A DNA stretch of 64,000 nt, from positions 310,001 to 374,000 of the forward strand of contig NZ_WACP01000002.1 in NCBI RefSeq assembly GCF_008973665.1, in the 5' to 3' direction. The notes beneath the pieces were generated by a model. That model saw only the letters and a program-made list of their open reading frames with translations, was not told the DNA's origin and searched no databases. The DNA comes from Paenibacillus tengchongensis. Lineage in GTDB: Bacteria > Bacillota > Bacilli > Paenibacillales > Paenibacillaceae. Position numbers and translations under genes: made by a program. This document shows, one piece after another, positions 25,356 through 34,232 of this stretch. The number at the start of each line of letters is the position of its first letter. Position 1 is the first letter of the stretch.

Positions 25356-27011
25356 TCAGGCTATCCGGGAGCACCACCACAGACTGGCTGCGGCCAGCAG
25401 AACGGCAAGCAAGGCAGCGGTATCCCGGCTGCGCCACTGCAGCTGAATAGCTGCACTGCGCGGCTTGTCCGGATCGTACCCGCGCGACTCCACGGCGGTG
25501 GAGAGCTCATCGCCCATTCCGATGACCATAATCAGCAGGGGGACCATCAGCATGGCGATTTGCCGGGGGCTCCAGCGTCCGCGTCTGCGTCCGCTTCCGC
25601 TGCGCGATTTCAGGGCAAGCTGCAGCCGGGCCAGCCGGTCAAGAATCCAGGGGACAAACTGCAGGGTTACAGTTACGGCCAGTGACCAGCTGCGGGTACG
25701 GATGCCCAGCTTCCGCAGCGGGGCTATCGCCCACTCCAGCCCTTCCCGCAGCGGCGCTCCGGTGGTCGTCTCCGTGAACAGGAAGCCCAGCGACAGCAGC
25801 AGCAGAAATTTCAGCACGCTTAAGCCGCCGCGTTTGAGCGCCTCCATACTGAAGCCCAGCGGCCCCCAGGCAACATCGGGCGCTCTCCACTCCAGCCCGG
25901 AGACGGCCCAGATGAACAGGAACATGAGCAGGAACGGGCGGAAGAAGCGCAGTACACGTCTGCGGGAAATGCCTGCGGAGAGAAGCAGCAGGGCGACCAG
26001 TGCCGCTGCCAGCAGCAGCGGGAGCAGTGTCTTCATGCCCAGCAGGGTTAAGGAGCCGAGCGCCATCCCCAGCCATTTGACCCGGGGGTCGAGTCCCCGC
26101 CAGCCTGGCATTGCCGGTGTATCCGGAGGCTCCGGTGCGGCGGCGGTGTCCGGCAGGGGTACCGCCGCCGCTGCTGGAGCAGAAGCCGGCCGGAGGCCCT
26201 CCCCCGCCGGAACCGGCAGGGGCTGCGCGGCCAGACCGGCCAGCAGCTCCCCGATATGCCCGGGCATCCGCTCCAGCAGCCCGCGCTGCGTCAGCCGCTG
26301 TCCAATCCGTGCCCAGGCCGGCGGCGCAAGTCCCGCTGCCTCTAACAAGCGGAAGTCAGCGAGCAGCGGCGCGGCGGGGCCGTCATAATGGACAGCGCCC
26401 TGCTTCATCACGACCACTTTGTCGGCCAGATGCAGGAAGCTGTCCAGATCATGGGTAGAGACAATGAGCGTGACGCCGCTTCCGCGCAGCTCCTGTATCA
26501 GCTGGAGCAGAGCCTGCGCCGCCTGCGGGTCAAGCCCCGCCGTCGGCTCGTCCAGCAGCAGAAGGCCGGGCGAGACGGCGAGCGCACAGGCAATGCAGAG
26601 ACGGCGCTGCTCGCCGCCGCTGAGCAGAAAGGGGGAGCGTTCGGCGAACGTCCCGTAAGGCAGGCCCGCCTGGTCCAGGGCAGCGGCGATCAGGTCTTTC
26701 CGCTGATCCTTGGGCACATGATGCTGGCGTAGCCCGTACTCCACCTCCTGCTGCACACTACCCGTGAAGATTTGCGTCTCCGGCTGCTGGAACACAAGGG
26801 CAGCGGTGTCCGGCGAAGCTGCTCCCCGGGTGACGGTGCCCGCAGCAGGCTCGGTAAGCCCTGCCATGAGCCGCAGCAGCGTGGATTTGCCGCTGCCGGT
26901 CATTCCGCAGAGCACCGTTAATGTGCCGCCGGGAATGTGCAGGCTGACATCGCGAAGAACCGGACGGCCTGTCCCGTATTGATAGTAGAGATGTTCGGCC
27001 CGCACACTCAT
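25356..27011 (-). CDS. ECF transporter: ATPase fused to EcfT transmembrane subunit
   Basis: 551-residue fusion. Residues 1-230 are an EcfA-type ATPase (Walker A GMTGSGKSTLL, Q-loop VFQQPETQIFTGSV, signature LSGGEQRR, Walker B LLLLDEPTAGLDP, switch VSTHDLD). A Pro/Ala-rich linker covers about 265-300. Residues about 300-551 are EcfT (DPRVKWLGMALGSLTLLG; coupling motif VESRGYDPDKPRS). ATPase and T subunit are normally separate proteins. The start overlaps the ecfA1 stop (ATGA) and has GGAGG upstream. With the divergent bioY this should be a biotin importer, though the module could also serve other S components. Confidence 0.93.
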   Translation of the reverse strand: MSVRAEHLYYQYGTGRPVLRDVSLHIPGGTLTVLCGMTGSGKSTLLRLMAGLTEPAAGTVTRGAASPDTAALVFQQPETQIFTGSVQQEVEYGLRQHHVPKDQRKDLIAAALDQAGLPYGTFAERSPFLLSGGEQRRLCIACALAVSPGLLLLDEPTAGLDPQAAQALLQLIQELRGSGVTLIVSTHDLDSFLHLADKVVVMKQGAVHYDGPAAPLLADFRLLEAAGLAPPAWARIGQRLTQRGLLERMPGHIGELLAGLAAQPLPVPAGEGLRPASAPAAAAVPLPDTAAAPEPPDTPAMPGWRGLDPRVKWLGMALGSLTLLGMKTLLPLLLAAALVALLLLSAGISRRRVLRFFRPFLLMFLFIWAVSGLEWRAPDVAWGPLGFSMEALKRGGLSVLKFLLLLSLGFLFTETTTGAPLREGLEWAIAPLRKLGIRTRSWSLAVTVTLQFVPWILDRLARLQLALKSRSGSGRRRGRWSPRQIAMLMVPLLIMVIGMGDELSTAVESRGYDPDKPRSAAIQLQWRSRDTAALLAVLLAAASLWWCSRIA

Positions 27012-27820
27012 AGGATGTCCTCCAGATCACGCTCGGTCAGCGGCAGCAGGTGTAGAGGCCAGCCCTGCGCCTGCAGCAGGCGGCCGATCTGCACAGCGGC
27101 CGGCGGTTCCCAGGCCAGCTGCCCGGGCAGGCCGGAGCTGTAGAAGAGCGTCCGCGGATCGCCGTCATAGAGCAGCCTGCCGCTCTGCATAACGGCGATG
27201 CGCGGGCTTTCCGCCAGCTCGTCCATCCGCTGGGTGACCCACAGCACGCCCATTCCGCCAAGCCACAGCTGGCGGGCGAACTGCAGAATCCCGCTGCGTC
27301 CCGCCGGGTCCAGCATCGATGTAGCTTCATCGAAGATGAGCATCTCCGGCTCCAGCGCCAGGCAGCAGGCTACGGCCAACCGCTGGCGCTCCCCGCCGGA
27401 GAGGGAGGATACGGCGTCTCCGGCTTTATGGGACAATCCCACCTGTGCCAGTATCCCGTCAATGCGCCGCTTCATTTCCCCGTGCGGCACTCCGCGGTTC
27501 TCCAGTCCGAAGGCGACGTCCTCGTAGGGGGTTGCGCCAACCGTCTGCGCTTCCGGATTCTGGAACACCAGCTGAATCCGGCGCTTGACTGCGCTGCGGT
27601 TCCCGGGAGAGCGCATGTCCAGTCCTGCAACGCTCAGGCTGCCGCGCTCCGGCAGGTTCAGGCCGTTGAAGGTACGGACTAACGACGATTTACCGCAGCC
27701 GTTGGGGCCTGTGAGCGCCAGCCATTCTCCCCGCCCGATATGTATCGATATGTCCTTCAGCACCGGCAGCCTGCGCTGGCCGTCCCGGTGGGATAAGGAT
27801 AAATGCTCCGCTCTGATCAT
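27008..27820 (-). CDS. ecfA: Energy-coupling factor ATPase EcfA1
   Basis: 270 residues. Walker A GPNGCGKSSLV, Q-loop VFQNPEAQTVGATPYEDVAF with the ECF-specific Q after the loop, signature LSGGERQRLAVA, Walker B LIFDEATSMLDP (Ala in place of the usual Pro), switch VLWVTQRMDE. The H-loop His is replaced by Gln (TQRMDE), an EcfA1-like feature that makes hydrolysis asymmetric with the second ATPase. Upstream partner of the fused A2-T gene. The ribosome site is weak (GGAAAGCAGG). Confidence 0.9.
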   Translation of the reverse strand: MIRAEHLSLSHRDGQRRLPVLKDISIHIGRGEWLALTGPNGCGKSSLVRTFNGLNLPERGSLSVAGLDMRSPGNRSAVKRRIQLVFQNPEAQTVGATPYEDVAFGLENRGVPHGEMKRRIDGILAQVGLSHKAGDAVSSLSGGERQRLAVACCLALEPEMLIFDEATSMLDPAGRSGILQFARQLWLGGMGVLWVTQRMDELAESPRIAVMQSGRLLYDGDPRTLFYSSGLPGQLAWEPPAAVQIGRLLQAQGWPLHLLPLTERDLEDIL

Positions 27821-27887
27821 TAGTCCGTGCCTGCTTTCCCGACTTCAAGTCTTCCATAATGCTCTTGATTATAGCAAGAACTAACGA

Positions 27888-27916
27888 TTGATGCATCCGG
27901 GAGGGGATGGTATAGT
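27888..27916 (+). promoter_or_regulatory. bioY promoter
   Basis: TTGATG (27888-27893), 17 nt, TATAGT (27911-27916). No BirA-type operator was found nearby. Confidence 0.55.
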
Positions 27917-27980
27917 GGTCCAAGAAAGATCAGGAGCCTGGTTGAAATGAAGAATGCAGGTGCGGGAGGTTACGGAAACG

Positions 27981-28586
27981 ATGAACCGATGGACGACACG
28001 GGGTGTAATTTTCAGCGCTTTGTTCGCCGGAATTATGATTGCCTTGAGCTATTTCAAAATCGCACTGCCCATCTCCACTGTACCGGTTACGCTCCAGACG
28101 CTGGCTGTGATGCTGGCCGGCTCCGTACTCGGGGCGCGGTACGGCATGCTGGCCGTGCTGATCGTTGTCGGCTTATGCGCAGCGGGCTTTCCGGTGCTCG
28201 GCGGCAGCGGCGGCATTGCCATGCTCTCCGGGTATACGGCGGGTTACATTCTCTCCTGGCCGTTCGCGGCACTGCTGATCGGGCTGTTCGCACAGCGGAT
28301 CGGCGGCAAGCATATTTTCGTCAAGCTGCTCACCGTCAATTTTGTGTTTGGCGCCTTGTTTGTCTATCCCGGCGGCGTATGGTGGCTGGCCCATTCGATG
28401 GGAATCGGTTCGCTTGGCCAGGCCTTGACGGCGGGGATGTGGCCTTTCCTGCCCGGAGATCTGCTGAAGTCGGTATTATGCGCGGCTGTAGTGACTGCGG
28501 TATGGAAGGTCTATCCGATCGAGCGGATTTTGCGCAGCGGGCGTAACTCCTGGAGCGAAGAAGAAGGCTCCGGAGTGCAGTACTGA
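27981..28586 (+). CDS. bioY: Biotin transporter S component BioY
   Basis: 201-residue membrane protein with six helices. BioY signatures: ALPISTVPVTLQTLAVMLAG near the N-terminus, and the Gly-rich GFPVLGGSGGIAMLSGYTAG that lines the biotin pocket. It binds biotin and would team with the EcfA/EcfT modules encoded divergently. ATG 27981 is preferred since GGGAGG lies 11 nt before it; another in-frame ATG nine codons upstream has no site. Confidence 0.94.
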   Translation: MNRWTTRGVIFSALFAGIMIALSYFKIALPISTVPVTLQTLAVMLAGSVLGARYGMLAVLIVVGLCAAGFPVLGGSGGIAMLSGYTAGYILSWPFAALLIGLFAQRIGGKHIFVKLLTVNFVFGALFVYPGGVWWLAHSMGIGSLGQALTAGMWPFLPGDLLKSVLCAAVVTAVWKVYPIERILRSGRNSWSEEEGSGVQY

Positions 28587-28616
28587 GGTTTGCAGCTAAC
28601 AGAAGCTGTGCAGCAC

Positions 28617-28658
28617 AAGAGGAGAACCCGCGGCCTGATGGCCGCGGGTTCTCCTCTT
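28617..28658. terminator. Bidirectional terminator between bioY and the amylase gene
   Basis: AAGAGGAGAACCCGCGGCC pairs perfectly with GGCCGCGGGTTCTCCTCTT around TGAT: a very stable 19-bp stem placed between convergent genes. Confidence 0.9.
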
Positions 28659-28676
28659 GCCGCATCAGCGGATGTA

Positions 28677-30146
28677 TTATTCTTCTTCCCCGGCATCGGG
28701 TAATGTCCATACGGACACACTGCCCCCGTTAACCGGGAATACCGCCCAGCCGTCCTCGCCGATAACGATCTCCTCGCCGCGATTGCCGGTAATATCCTGC
28801 CAGCCCTCACCGGCCCGCTCCTCGCCGACGAACATCCGTTTCCCGCCCTCATCGCCGTTGGAGGCGACCACGGCACAGCCCGAGCCGGGGAATTCCTCCA
28901 CGCCGCGCCGCACCCACCCGATGGTATTCGGATGATCGAAGTAGTCGTCCTGCTGGCCATAGGCTTTGTGATAACGGGCATACAGCAGCGGGTCGATGGC
29001 CGCCTGCTTGCCTTCCACCGGCACCGGGCCGCCGATGCCGTAATAATCTCCGTAGAAAACCACGGGATAGCCGTCGCGGCGGAGCAGAATCAGCGCATAG
29101 GCGATTTGCTTGAACCAGTCGCCGACCCACGATTCCAGCGCCTCATGAGGCTGAGAGTCATGGTTGTCTACAAAGGTAACGGCATTGAGGGGATGGGTCT
29201 GCACCAGCGTATCGTCAAAAATCCGGGTCAGATCAAAGCTTGCACCCTCCAGCGACGCCGCATAGAACTTGTAATGCAGCGAGACATCGAAGAGATCGAT
29301 CTGATAATCGACGGTGTTCAGGAACTCACGGCAGGCTTCCAGATTCGAGTTCCAGAATTCGCCGACAATGTAGAAATCCTCGCCGCGTTTGCGGGTCATT
29401 TCGGCGGCGAACTCTTTGATGAATTCGTGGTTGATGTGCTTGATGGCATCCAGCCGGTAGCCGCTGCACTGCAGCGTATCGACCAGCCATTTGCCCCATT
29501 CGATCATCTCCCGCTTGACCTCTTCCTGGCTGTAATCGATGTTGGCAAACATCAGGTAATCATAATTGCCGAACTCATCGTCCACATTCTGGTTCCAGGC
29601 CTTGTTCTCCCCGGCGATCCGGAAGACGCCGGTCCGCTCTTCTCTGGCATCATAATCGGTGCCGTTAAAATGGGTATGGTCCCACTGGAAAGCGGAGTAC
29701 TCTCCTCCCCGTCCCGGGAAGGTGAATTTGGTCCATCCCTCAATTTCAAAGGGCTCGGAGATTTCCTTGTTGCGGTCATTGGGGTCCACCTCAATGACCT
29801 GGAACGCTTCGGTTTCGTCAGCCCCCGCCTTATGGTTCATGACGAGATCGACATACACGGCGACACCGTTCTTCATACATTCGGCAATCGCTTCGACCAG
29901 CTCTTCCTTCGTCCCGTACTTCGTGCGCACAGCGCCTTTCTGGTCGAATTCGCCCAGGTCGTACAGGTCGTATACCCCATATCCCGTATCCTCGGGATTA
30001 ATGGCCTTGGTGACGGGCGGAATCCATACGGAATCGATATAAGCCGCCTTCAGCTCCGGCGCCATCTCGCGCAGCCGCTGCCAGTGCTTTCCGTCCGGAG
30101 CAACATGCCACTCAAAGAATTGCATCATCGTATGATTCCTTTTCAT
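28677..30146 (-). CDS. Cytoplasmic alpha-amylase (GH13)
   Basis: 489 residues, no signal peptide, so it likely acts inside the cell on maltodextrin or glycogen-like glucans. It opens HTMMQFFEWHVAPDGKHW, typical of the GH13_5 liquefying amylase subgroup. Catalytic residues: nucleophile Asp in GYRLDAIKHI, acid/base Glu in YIVGEFWNSN and Asp in TFVDNHDSQP. Region II NHKAGADETE is also present. ATG 30146 follows GGAGGGCAAGGC; upstream in-frame codons overlap the previous gene. Cotranscribed with the DUF72 gene 19 nt upstream. Confidence 0.93.
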   Translation of the reverse strand: MKRNHTMMQFFEWHVAPDGKHWQRLREMAPELKAAYIDSVWIPPVTKAINPEDTGYGVYDLYDLGEFDQKGAVRTKYGTKEELVEAIAECMKNGVAVYVDLVMNHKAGADETEAFQVIEVDPNDRNKEISEPFEIEGWTKFTFPGRGGEYSAFQWDHTHFNGTDYDAREERTGVFRIAGENKAWNQNVDDEFGNYDYLMFANIDYSQEEVKREMIEWGKWLVDTLQCSGYRLDAIKHINHEFIKEFAAEMTRKRGEDFYIVGEFWNSNLEACREFLNTVDYQIDLFDVSLHYKFYAASLEGASFDLTRIFDDTLVQTHPLNAVTFVDNHDSQPHEALESWVGDWFKQIAYALILLRRDGYPVVFYGDYYGIGGPVPVEGKQAAIDPLLYARYHKAYGQQDDYFDHPNTIGWVRRGVEEFPGSGCAVVASNGDEGGKRMFVGEERAGEGWQDITGNRGEEIVIGEDGWAVFPVNGGSVSVWTLPDAGEEE

Positions 30147-30165
30147 GCCTTGCCCTCCACTCTGT

Positions 30166-31008
30166 TTAAAATAGGTCCAATTGGAGCGGTGCCAGACCAC
30201 CCTCGATATTCAGCATGGACATCAGCTCTTTGGCGTTGTCCGTAGCGTCTCCGCCGGAATTGTTGTTAAAGACGACGTAAAGCTCGCGGCAGCTCTTCTG
30301 CAGCTCCAGCAGGCGGTCCCGCCATTCAGCCAGCTCCGCGGTGCTGTAGCGGTACAGATACCGGAGCCCCCGCCAGTTCGGATCGCTGCTCTGGTTCCAG
30401 CCTCCGGCATTGCGGCCGTGCAGCCGCACATAGGTCATGTCCGGGTGCGTGGCCACCGGCACGACCGGAATGGAGCCGCTGCCCGCCTGGGGCTCATCCG
30501 CGACGGTGTGAATCCAGCCCTCTGCCGCCAGAAACTGCAGGGTCCGCTCGCGCATCCCGCCGTCGTACCAGGACTGGTTGCGGAATTCTACAGCCGACGG
30601 AACGCCGCGCAGCCGTTCTTTCGTCTCGCGCAGCAGGTCTACGTTATCGCGGGTGCAGTCGAACCAGGGCGGGTATTGGAAGAGGACCATAGCGAGCTTT
30701 CCCGCAGACTGCAGCGGCCCGATGGAGGTATGGAATGCCTGGTACATTTCCTCCGGAGTGTCATAGTAGTTTTTTTTGCCCCGTAAATGTCCGGTCATGC
30801 CCTGGTAAGCCTTAACGATAAAACGGAAATCGTCCGGTGTCTGGGATGCCCATTTGGCATAATTGCGGACCGGCTGGACCGCATAGAAGGAGCTGTCGAT
30901 TTCCACAATGGGAAAATGGGCGCTATATGTAGGCAGGCGTTCAGCCGGTTTGATTTTGCCGTACAGTTCCTCGTGGTCTCCGAAGCCGGTCAGCCCGATC
31001 TTGATCAT
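30166..31008 (-). CDS. DUF72-domain protein
   Basis: 280 residues, TIM-barrel-like DUF72 family of unknown biochemical role. Typical stretches are IEIDSSFYAVQ, FRFIVKAYQGMTGHL, MVLFQYPPWF, SAVEFRNQSWYD, YVRLHGRN and VFNNNSGGDATDNA. ATG 31008 has AAGGAAGG in front; the longer open frame upstream is promoter DNA. First gene of a two-gene unit with the amylase, a pairing that may hint at a role in sugar or glucan metabolism. Confidence 0.9.
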   Translation of the reverse strand: MIKIGLTGFGDHEELYGKIKPAERLPTYSAHFPIVEIDSSFYAVQPVRNYAKWASQTPDDFRFIVKAYQGMTGHLRGKKNYYDTPEEMYQAFHTSIGPLQSAGKLAMVLFQYPPWFDCTRDNVDLLRETKERLRGVPSAVEFRNQSWYDGGMRERTLQFLAAEGWIHTVADEPQAGSGSIPVVPVATHPDMTYVRLHGRNAGGWNQSSDPNWRGLRYLYRYSTAELAEWRDRLLELQKSCRELYVVFNNNSGGDATDNAKELMSMLNIEGGLAPLQLDLF

Positions 31009-31241
31009 AGAAGCACCTTCCTTTCCTTTGCAGGGCTCACGGCGGTTATCCATCAGATAACACATATATAAACTGAAAAGCCGTGCCGGCAAACAAGGGG
31101 GGTGTACCGTTTCTGAAATTAAAGGCAAAATGGAAGAGAATGCAATCCATAGGAGGGCGGACGATCCGTTACACCTGTATGGGTGCTTTATCACCAAAAG
31201 CAGGCGGGGATATACTTCATGAACGAAGGGATTTGAGAAAT

Positions 31242-32099
31242 ATGGAGCATCGGTTTGAACAGCTTACCCCGCATATTCTCCTGATGCATGCGGAGCATGA
31301 CACGGACCGGCCTGTGCTGGCTGCGATCGGGGGCAGGCAGCGTACGCTGCTGATGGACGGAGGCAATTCACCGTCCCACGCCAGGCTGTTCCAGAAAGAG
31401 CTGGCCGGACGCGGCCTGCGGCAGCCTGATCTGATGGCGCTGACCCATTGGCACTGGGACCATTCCTTCGGCATAGCCGCATGGAATGTGCCGGTGCTGG
31501 CCCATAGGGAGGCGGCGGACACGCTCGCGGGGCTGGCCGGCCTGGACTGGTCGGATGAGTGCCTGCAGCGTCTGGTGGAGGCGCAGACGATCAGCGAAGC
31601 CAGCGCGGAGCATATCCGGCTGGAGTATGGAGACAAACGGGATATCCGGATTCTGCCGCCGGATATTGTATTCACCGGCAGGCTGACGGTTCAGCTGGGC
31701 GGCGTGACCTGCGAGCTGGTGCATGTGGACAGCGACCATTCGCCGGATTCCTGCATCCTCTACGTCCGGGAGGACAGGACGCTGTTCCTTGGCGATGCGC
31801 TGGGGCCGGCGGTCTACGGCGGACCGCGGCGTTATAACGGCGCCCGGTTCCTGCGTCTGCTGGAGACCGTATACGGCTACGATGCGGATTGGTTCGTGGA
31901 ATCGCATGGGGTGCCGATGAGCCGCAGCGAGTTTATGGCGGATCTGGCTCCGTGGGCGCAGCTTGCCCGGCTGGCCGGAAGCTGCGGGTCCGACCGTCAG
32001 GCAATCATTGCCGGAATGAAGACCTATTTGGACGTAGAGGAGCTGCCGGCCGATTTGCTGGCGGGTGTGGAGGAATTTATTGCCGGTGCCGGGGATTAA
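31242..32099 (+). CDS. MBL-fold metallo-hydrolase
   Basis: 285 residues. The zinc motif LTHWHWDHSFGIAAW replaces the usual HxHxDH with HWHWDH, followed by His in LVHVDSDHSPDSCILY, Asp in LFLGDALGPAV and a final His in WFVESHGVPM. Substrate unknown; glyoxalase II- or lactonase-like folds share this core. ATG 31242 is the first Met matching homologous starts (ITPHILLMHAEHD-like); the ribosome site is poor (AAGGG at 12 nt). Divergent from the DUF72 gene. A terminator follows. Confidence 0.85.
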   Translation: MEHRFEQLTPHILLMHAEHDTDRPVLAAIGGRQRTLLMDGGNSPSHARLFQKELAGRGLRQPDLMALTHWHWDHSFGIAAWNVPVLAHREAADTLAGLAGLDWSDECLQRLVEAQTISEASAEHIRLEYGDKRDIRILPPDIVFTGRLTVQLGGVTCELVHVDSDHSPDSCILYVREDRTLFLGDALGPAVYGGPRRYNGARFLRLLETVYGYDADWFVESHGVPMSRSEFMADLAPWAQLARLAGSCGSDRQAIIAGMKTYLDVEELPADLLAGVEEFIAGAGD

Positions 32100-32128
32100 T
32101 ACTCGCACCTGTTCACAGCTGACCAAAT

Positions 32129-32168
32129 AGCCCTGCCTCTCCCGGATAAGGGGGAAGCAGGGCTGTTT
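32129..32168 (+). terminator. Terminator between the MBL-fold and cyclase genes
   Basis: AGCCCTGC...GCAGGGCT with an inner TCCC/GGGG stem, followed by GTTTAAGTT. Confidence 0.75.
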
Positions 32169-32207
32169 AAGTTGCTTTGGGCGAAATTTTGTGCGGATGG
32201 CGGAAGT

Positions 32208-33803
32208 CTATCCGTTGTTGGTGAAATGAACGATGGCATCGCCTTTGTACAGGTGAACCGCGTTGCGCCCGTTCCGCTTCGAACTGTAAAGCGCATGGTC
32301 CGCCTCGGACAGCAGCTCTTCGAGGGACGTATCGGCACGCCGTGCCTCGACGACTCCGAAGCTGGCGGTAACTTGAATGGCGCCGGACATGGTGTAGAGC
32401 TGGCTGCGCTCAATGCCCTGACGGATGGTCTCGGCAAGCATGGCCGCTTCCTTCAAGGCGATCCGCGGCAGACAGATTACAAATTCCTCCCCGCCGTAAC
32501 GGCCGAAGATGTCCTCCCCGCGCAAATGCCGGCCGCATACGGCGGCGATGTGCTGAAGCGCCTGATCCCCGTACTGATGCCCGTAGCGGTCGTTGATGCT
32601 CTTGAAAAAGTCGATATCCAGCAAAATGATGGACAGCGGGGCTTTGGACTCCTTGGCTTCCTCCAGCGCCCTGCGGCTGCATTCCAGGAAGTGGGTGCGG
32701 TTAGAGATCCCTGTCAGGCTGTCAATCGTGGCTAGCTGGAGCAGCTTCTCCTGCAGGAGCCTGCGCTCGGTCACGTCGATCAGCACGATCATCCGGCCGG
32801 AATAGACTCCGGTATGCTTCTGCACCGGCGAAGATCTGACCTGGTAATAATAAATCTCTTCACCCCGGTACCAGGCCAGCTCGCGCTCGCCGCTGACCAG
32901 CGGATCGGAGTTCATCACGTATTCCACAGCTTCGGCGCCGGCGGGCAGAAACAGCTGTGCCAGCGGCCGGCCGATGGCCGAAGAGTCAAGCCCCTCCAGC
33001 ATTTCGGTTGCCGCCCTGTTATAATCGACCAGCATATCGCCGCGGTCGGTGACGAGTACGCCGTCGCGCATGCTGGAGAACAGGTTCTCGCGGGCAATCG
33101 GGGCGGCGGTGAGCAGGCTGCGGGAGAGGATGGCCCAAATATAAAGCGTAGAAGTCACACTCATAATGACGGGTACGGGGTCCATCCCGTAGGGAGTGCT
33201 GTCGATCAGATAGAGGAAGGCGCCGAGTGCAGGAAGAAACTGTCCGATAAACAGGATGATCAGCTGCCGCAGGTAGCTCAGCTTAAGGCGGTTCCATTGC
33301 CAGAGTATAAGAACCATCCCGGCCAGCATGCAGCCGAAGGTCACGCTGCCCTGGATAATATACCAGGGGCCCATCACAATATCGACCAGCGGTGTCGGCG
33401 CGCCTTCCCGGAAGTGCATGGACTGATAATAGAGATGATGCAGGTCATTGGTCCATACCAGCAGCGTGGTGATACAGGGAATGGAATAGAGCACGGTCAG
33501 CAGCTTCCTGGTAACAAGCCTGTCCAGACCGACAAAGTACATAATCATAATCAGGCCGGAAGGGGCGATATAAGGCATCCCCAGATACTCCACCTTGATC
33601 CAGAAGCTGATTTCCTGCATGGTGCTGCCCGAAAGCTCCAGCGCGAAGCCGAAGGTATATACCGCCGAGGCAGCGGAGGTGATGATAAACGCCTTGATTC
33701 CGGAAAAATCGGTCTTTTTGTAATAGGCGAACAGTGCCAGCAGCGCATTGAGCACACCGGAGGTAGCGACGATCACAATATAATTGGAAATCAGTGAACT
33801 CAT
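32208..33803 (-). CDS. Membrane diguanylate cyclase (7TM-PAS-GGDEF)
   Basis: 531 residues. Seven predicted helices in about 1-225 resemble the N-terminal 7TM region of certain histidine kinases. A PAS-like domain follows (about 235-350; RDGVLVTDRGDMLVDYN) and then a GGDEF domain (about 365-525). The active loop is RYGGEEF, intact, and an RxxD inhibitory site (RGED) sits five residues before it, so product inhibition by c-di-GMP is expected. The metal-binding Asp lies in IILLDIDFFKSIND. It makes c-di-GMP from GTP in response to a membrane or PAS signal. The ribosome site is GGGGG at 9 nt. Confidence 0.93.
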   Translation of the reverse strand: MSSLISNYIVIVATSGVLNALLALFAYYKKTDFSGIKAFIITSAASAVYTFGFALELSGSTMQEISFWIKVEYLGMPYIAPSGLIMIMYFVGLDRLVTRKLLTVLYSIPCITTLLVWTNDLHHLYYQSMHFREGAPTPLVDIVMGPWYIIQGSVTFGCMLAGMVLILWQWNRLKLSYLRQLIILFIGQFLPALGAFLYLIDSTPYGMDPVPVIMSVTSTLYIWAILSRSLLTAAPIARENLFSSMRDGVLVTDRGDMLVDYNRAATEMLEGLDSSAIGRPLAQLFLPAGAEAVEYVMNSDPLVSGERELAWYRGEEIYYYQVRSSPVQKHTGVYSGRMIVLIDVTERRLLQEKLLQLATIDSLTGISNRTHFLECSRRALEEAKESKAPLSIILLDIDFFKSINDRYGHQYGDQALQHIAAVCGRHLRGEDIFGRYGGEEFVICLPRIALKEAAMLAETIRQGIERSQLYTMSGAIQVTASFGVVEARRADTSLEELLSEADHALYSSKRNGRNAVHLYKGDAIVHFTNNG

Positions 33804-33956
33804 CGCGATAGCCCCCGTACCGGAGAAGCCGCCAAGGAAAAGCCCGGATGCCGGAACGGCGTTAATGGCTTTGAACCTTTAGTATAGGCATCGAACATCG
33901 GCGTTATAGTCTCCTATTTTTAGTAAGCGATTGATTAAATAGTATCACAAAATGCT

Positions 33957-34006
33957 ATAGATAACATTCGGTATTCCATGGGCACACAAACCGATGGGTT
34001 ATCTAT
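33957..34006. repeat. Inverted repeat / stem-loop
   Basis: ATAGATAAC (33957-33965) with GTTATCTAT (33998-34006), continued by TCGGT/ACCGA. No T-tract adjoins, so an operator or attenuator is as likely as a terminator. Confidence 0.6.
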
Positions 34007-34180
34007 TGTATCGGCATAGTGTACGAAGATTGACACCGGCAGCCGGCAGGCTAGACAAAATGACGGAATTTCCGGAATGCAATGTTACGATTTGTCTAAT
34101 GAGTGTCTGTAAAGCACAGTGTAACATGTTAGTTAATCATACATCGGATAAGAATATCGGTGCTTAAGCGGTAAATTGTG

Positions 34181-34198
34181 TTATGTTATATAACATAA
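34181..34198 (+). promoter_or_regulatory. Perfect palindromic operator before the ABC importer
   Basis: TTATGTTATATAACATAA is a perfect 18-bp palindrome 34 nt before the ATPase start. Its half TAACAT recurs at 34122-34131 (TAACATGTTA) and before preT (42826-42831). Confidence 0.65.
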
Positions 34199-34232
34199 AA
34201 TGAACCACACTTAAACAAAGGGGGAGCTGAAC

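Larger units (their letters stand above)
33804..34232. other. Long divergent control region
   Basis: 429 bp without a gene between the cyclase and the ABC operon. It contains a 15-bp stem-loop (33957-34006), TAGACAAA (34052-34059) facing TTTGTCTA (34091-34098), the palindrome TAACATGTTA (34122-34131) and a perfect 18-bp palindrome (34181-34198). Confidence 0.7.

Noticed and set aside
27830..27980. BirA operator between ecfA and bioY
   Set aside because: No inverted repeat resembling the known biotin operator was found.
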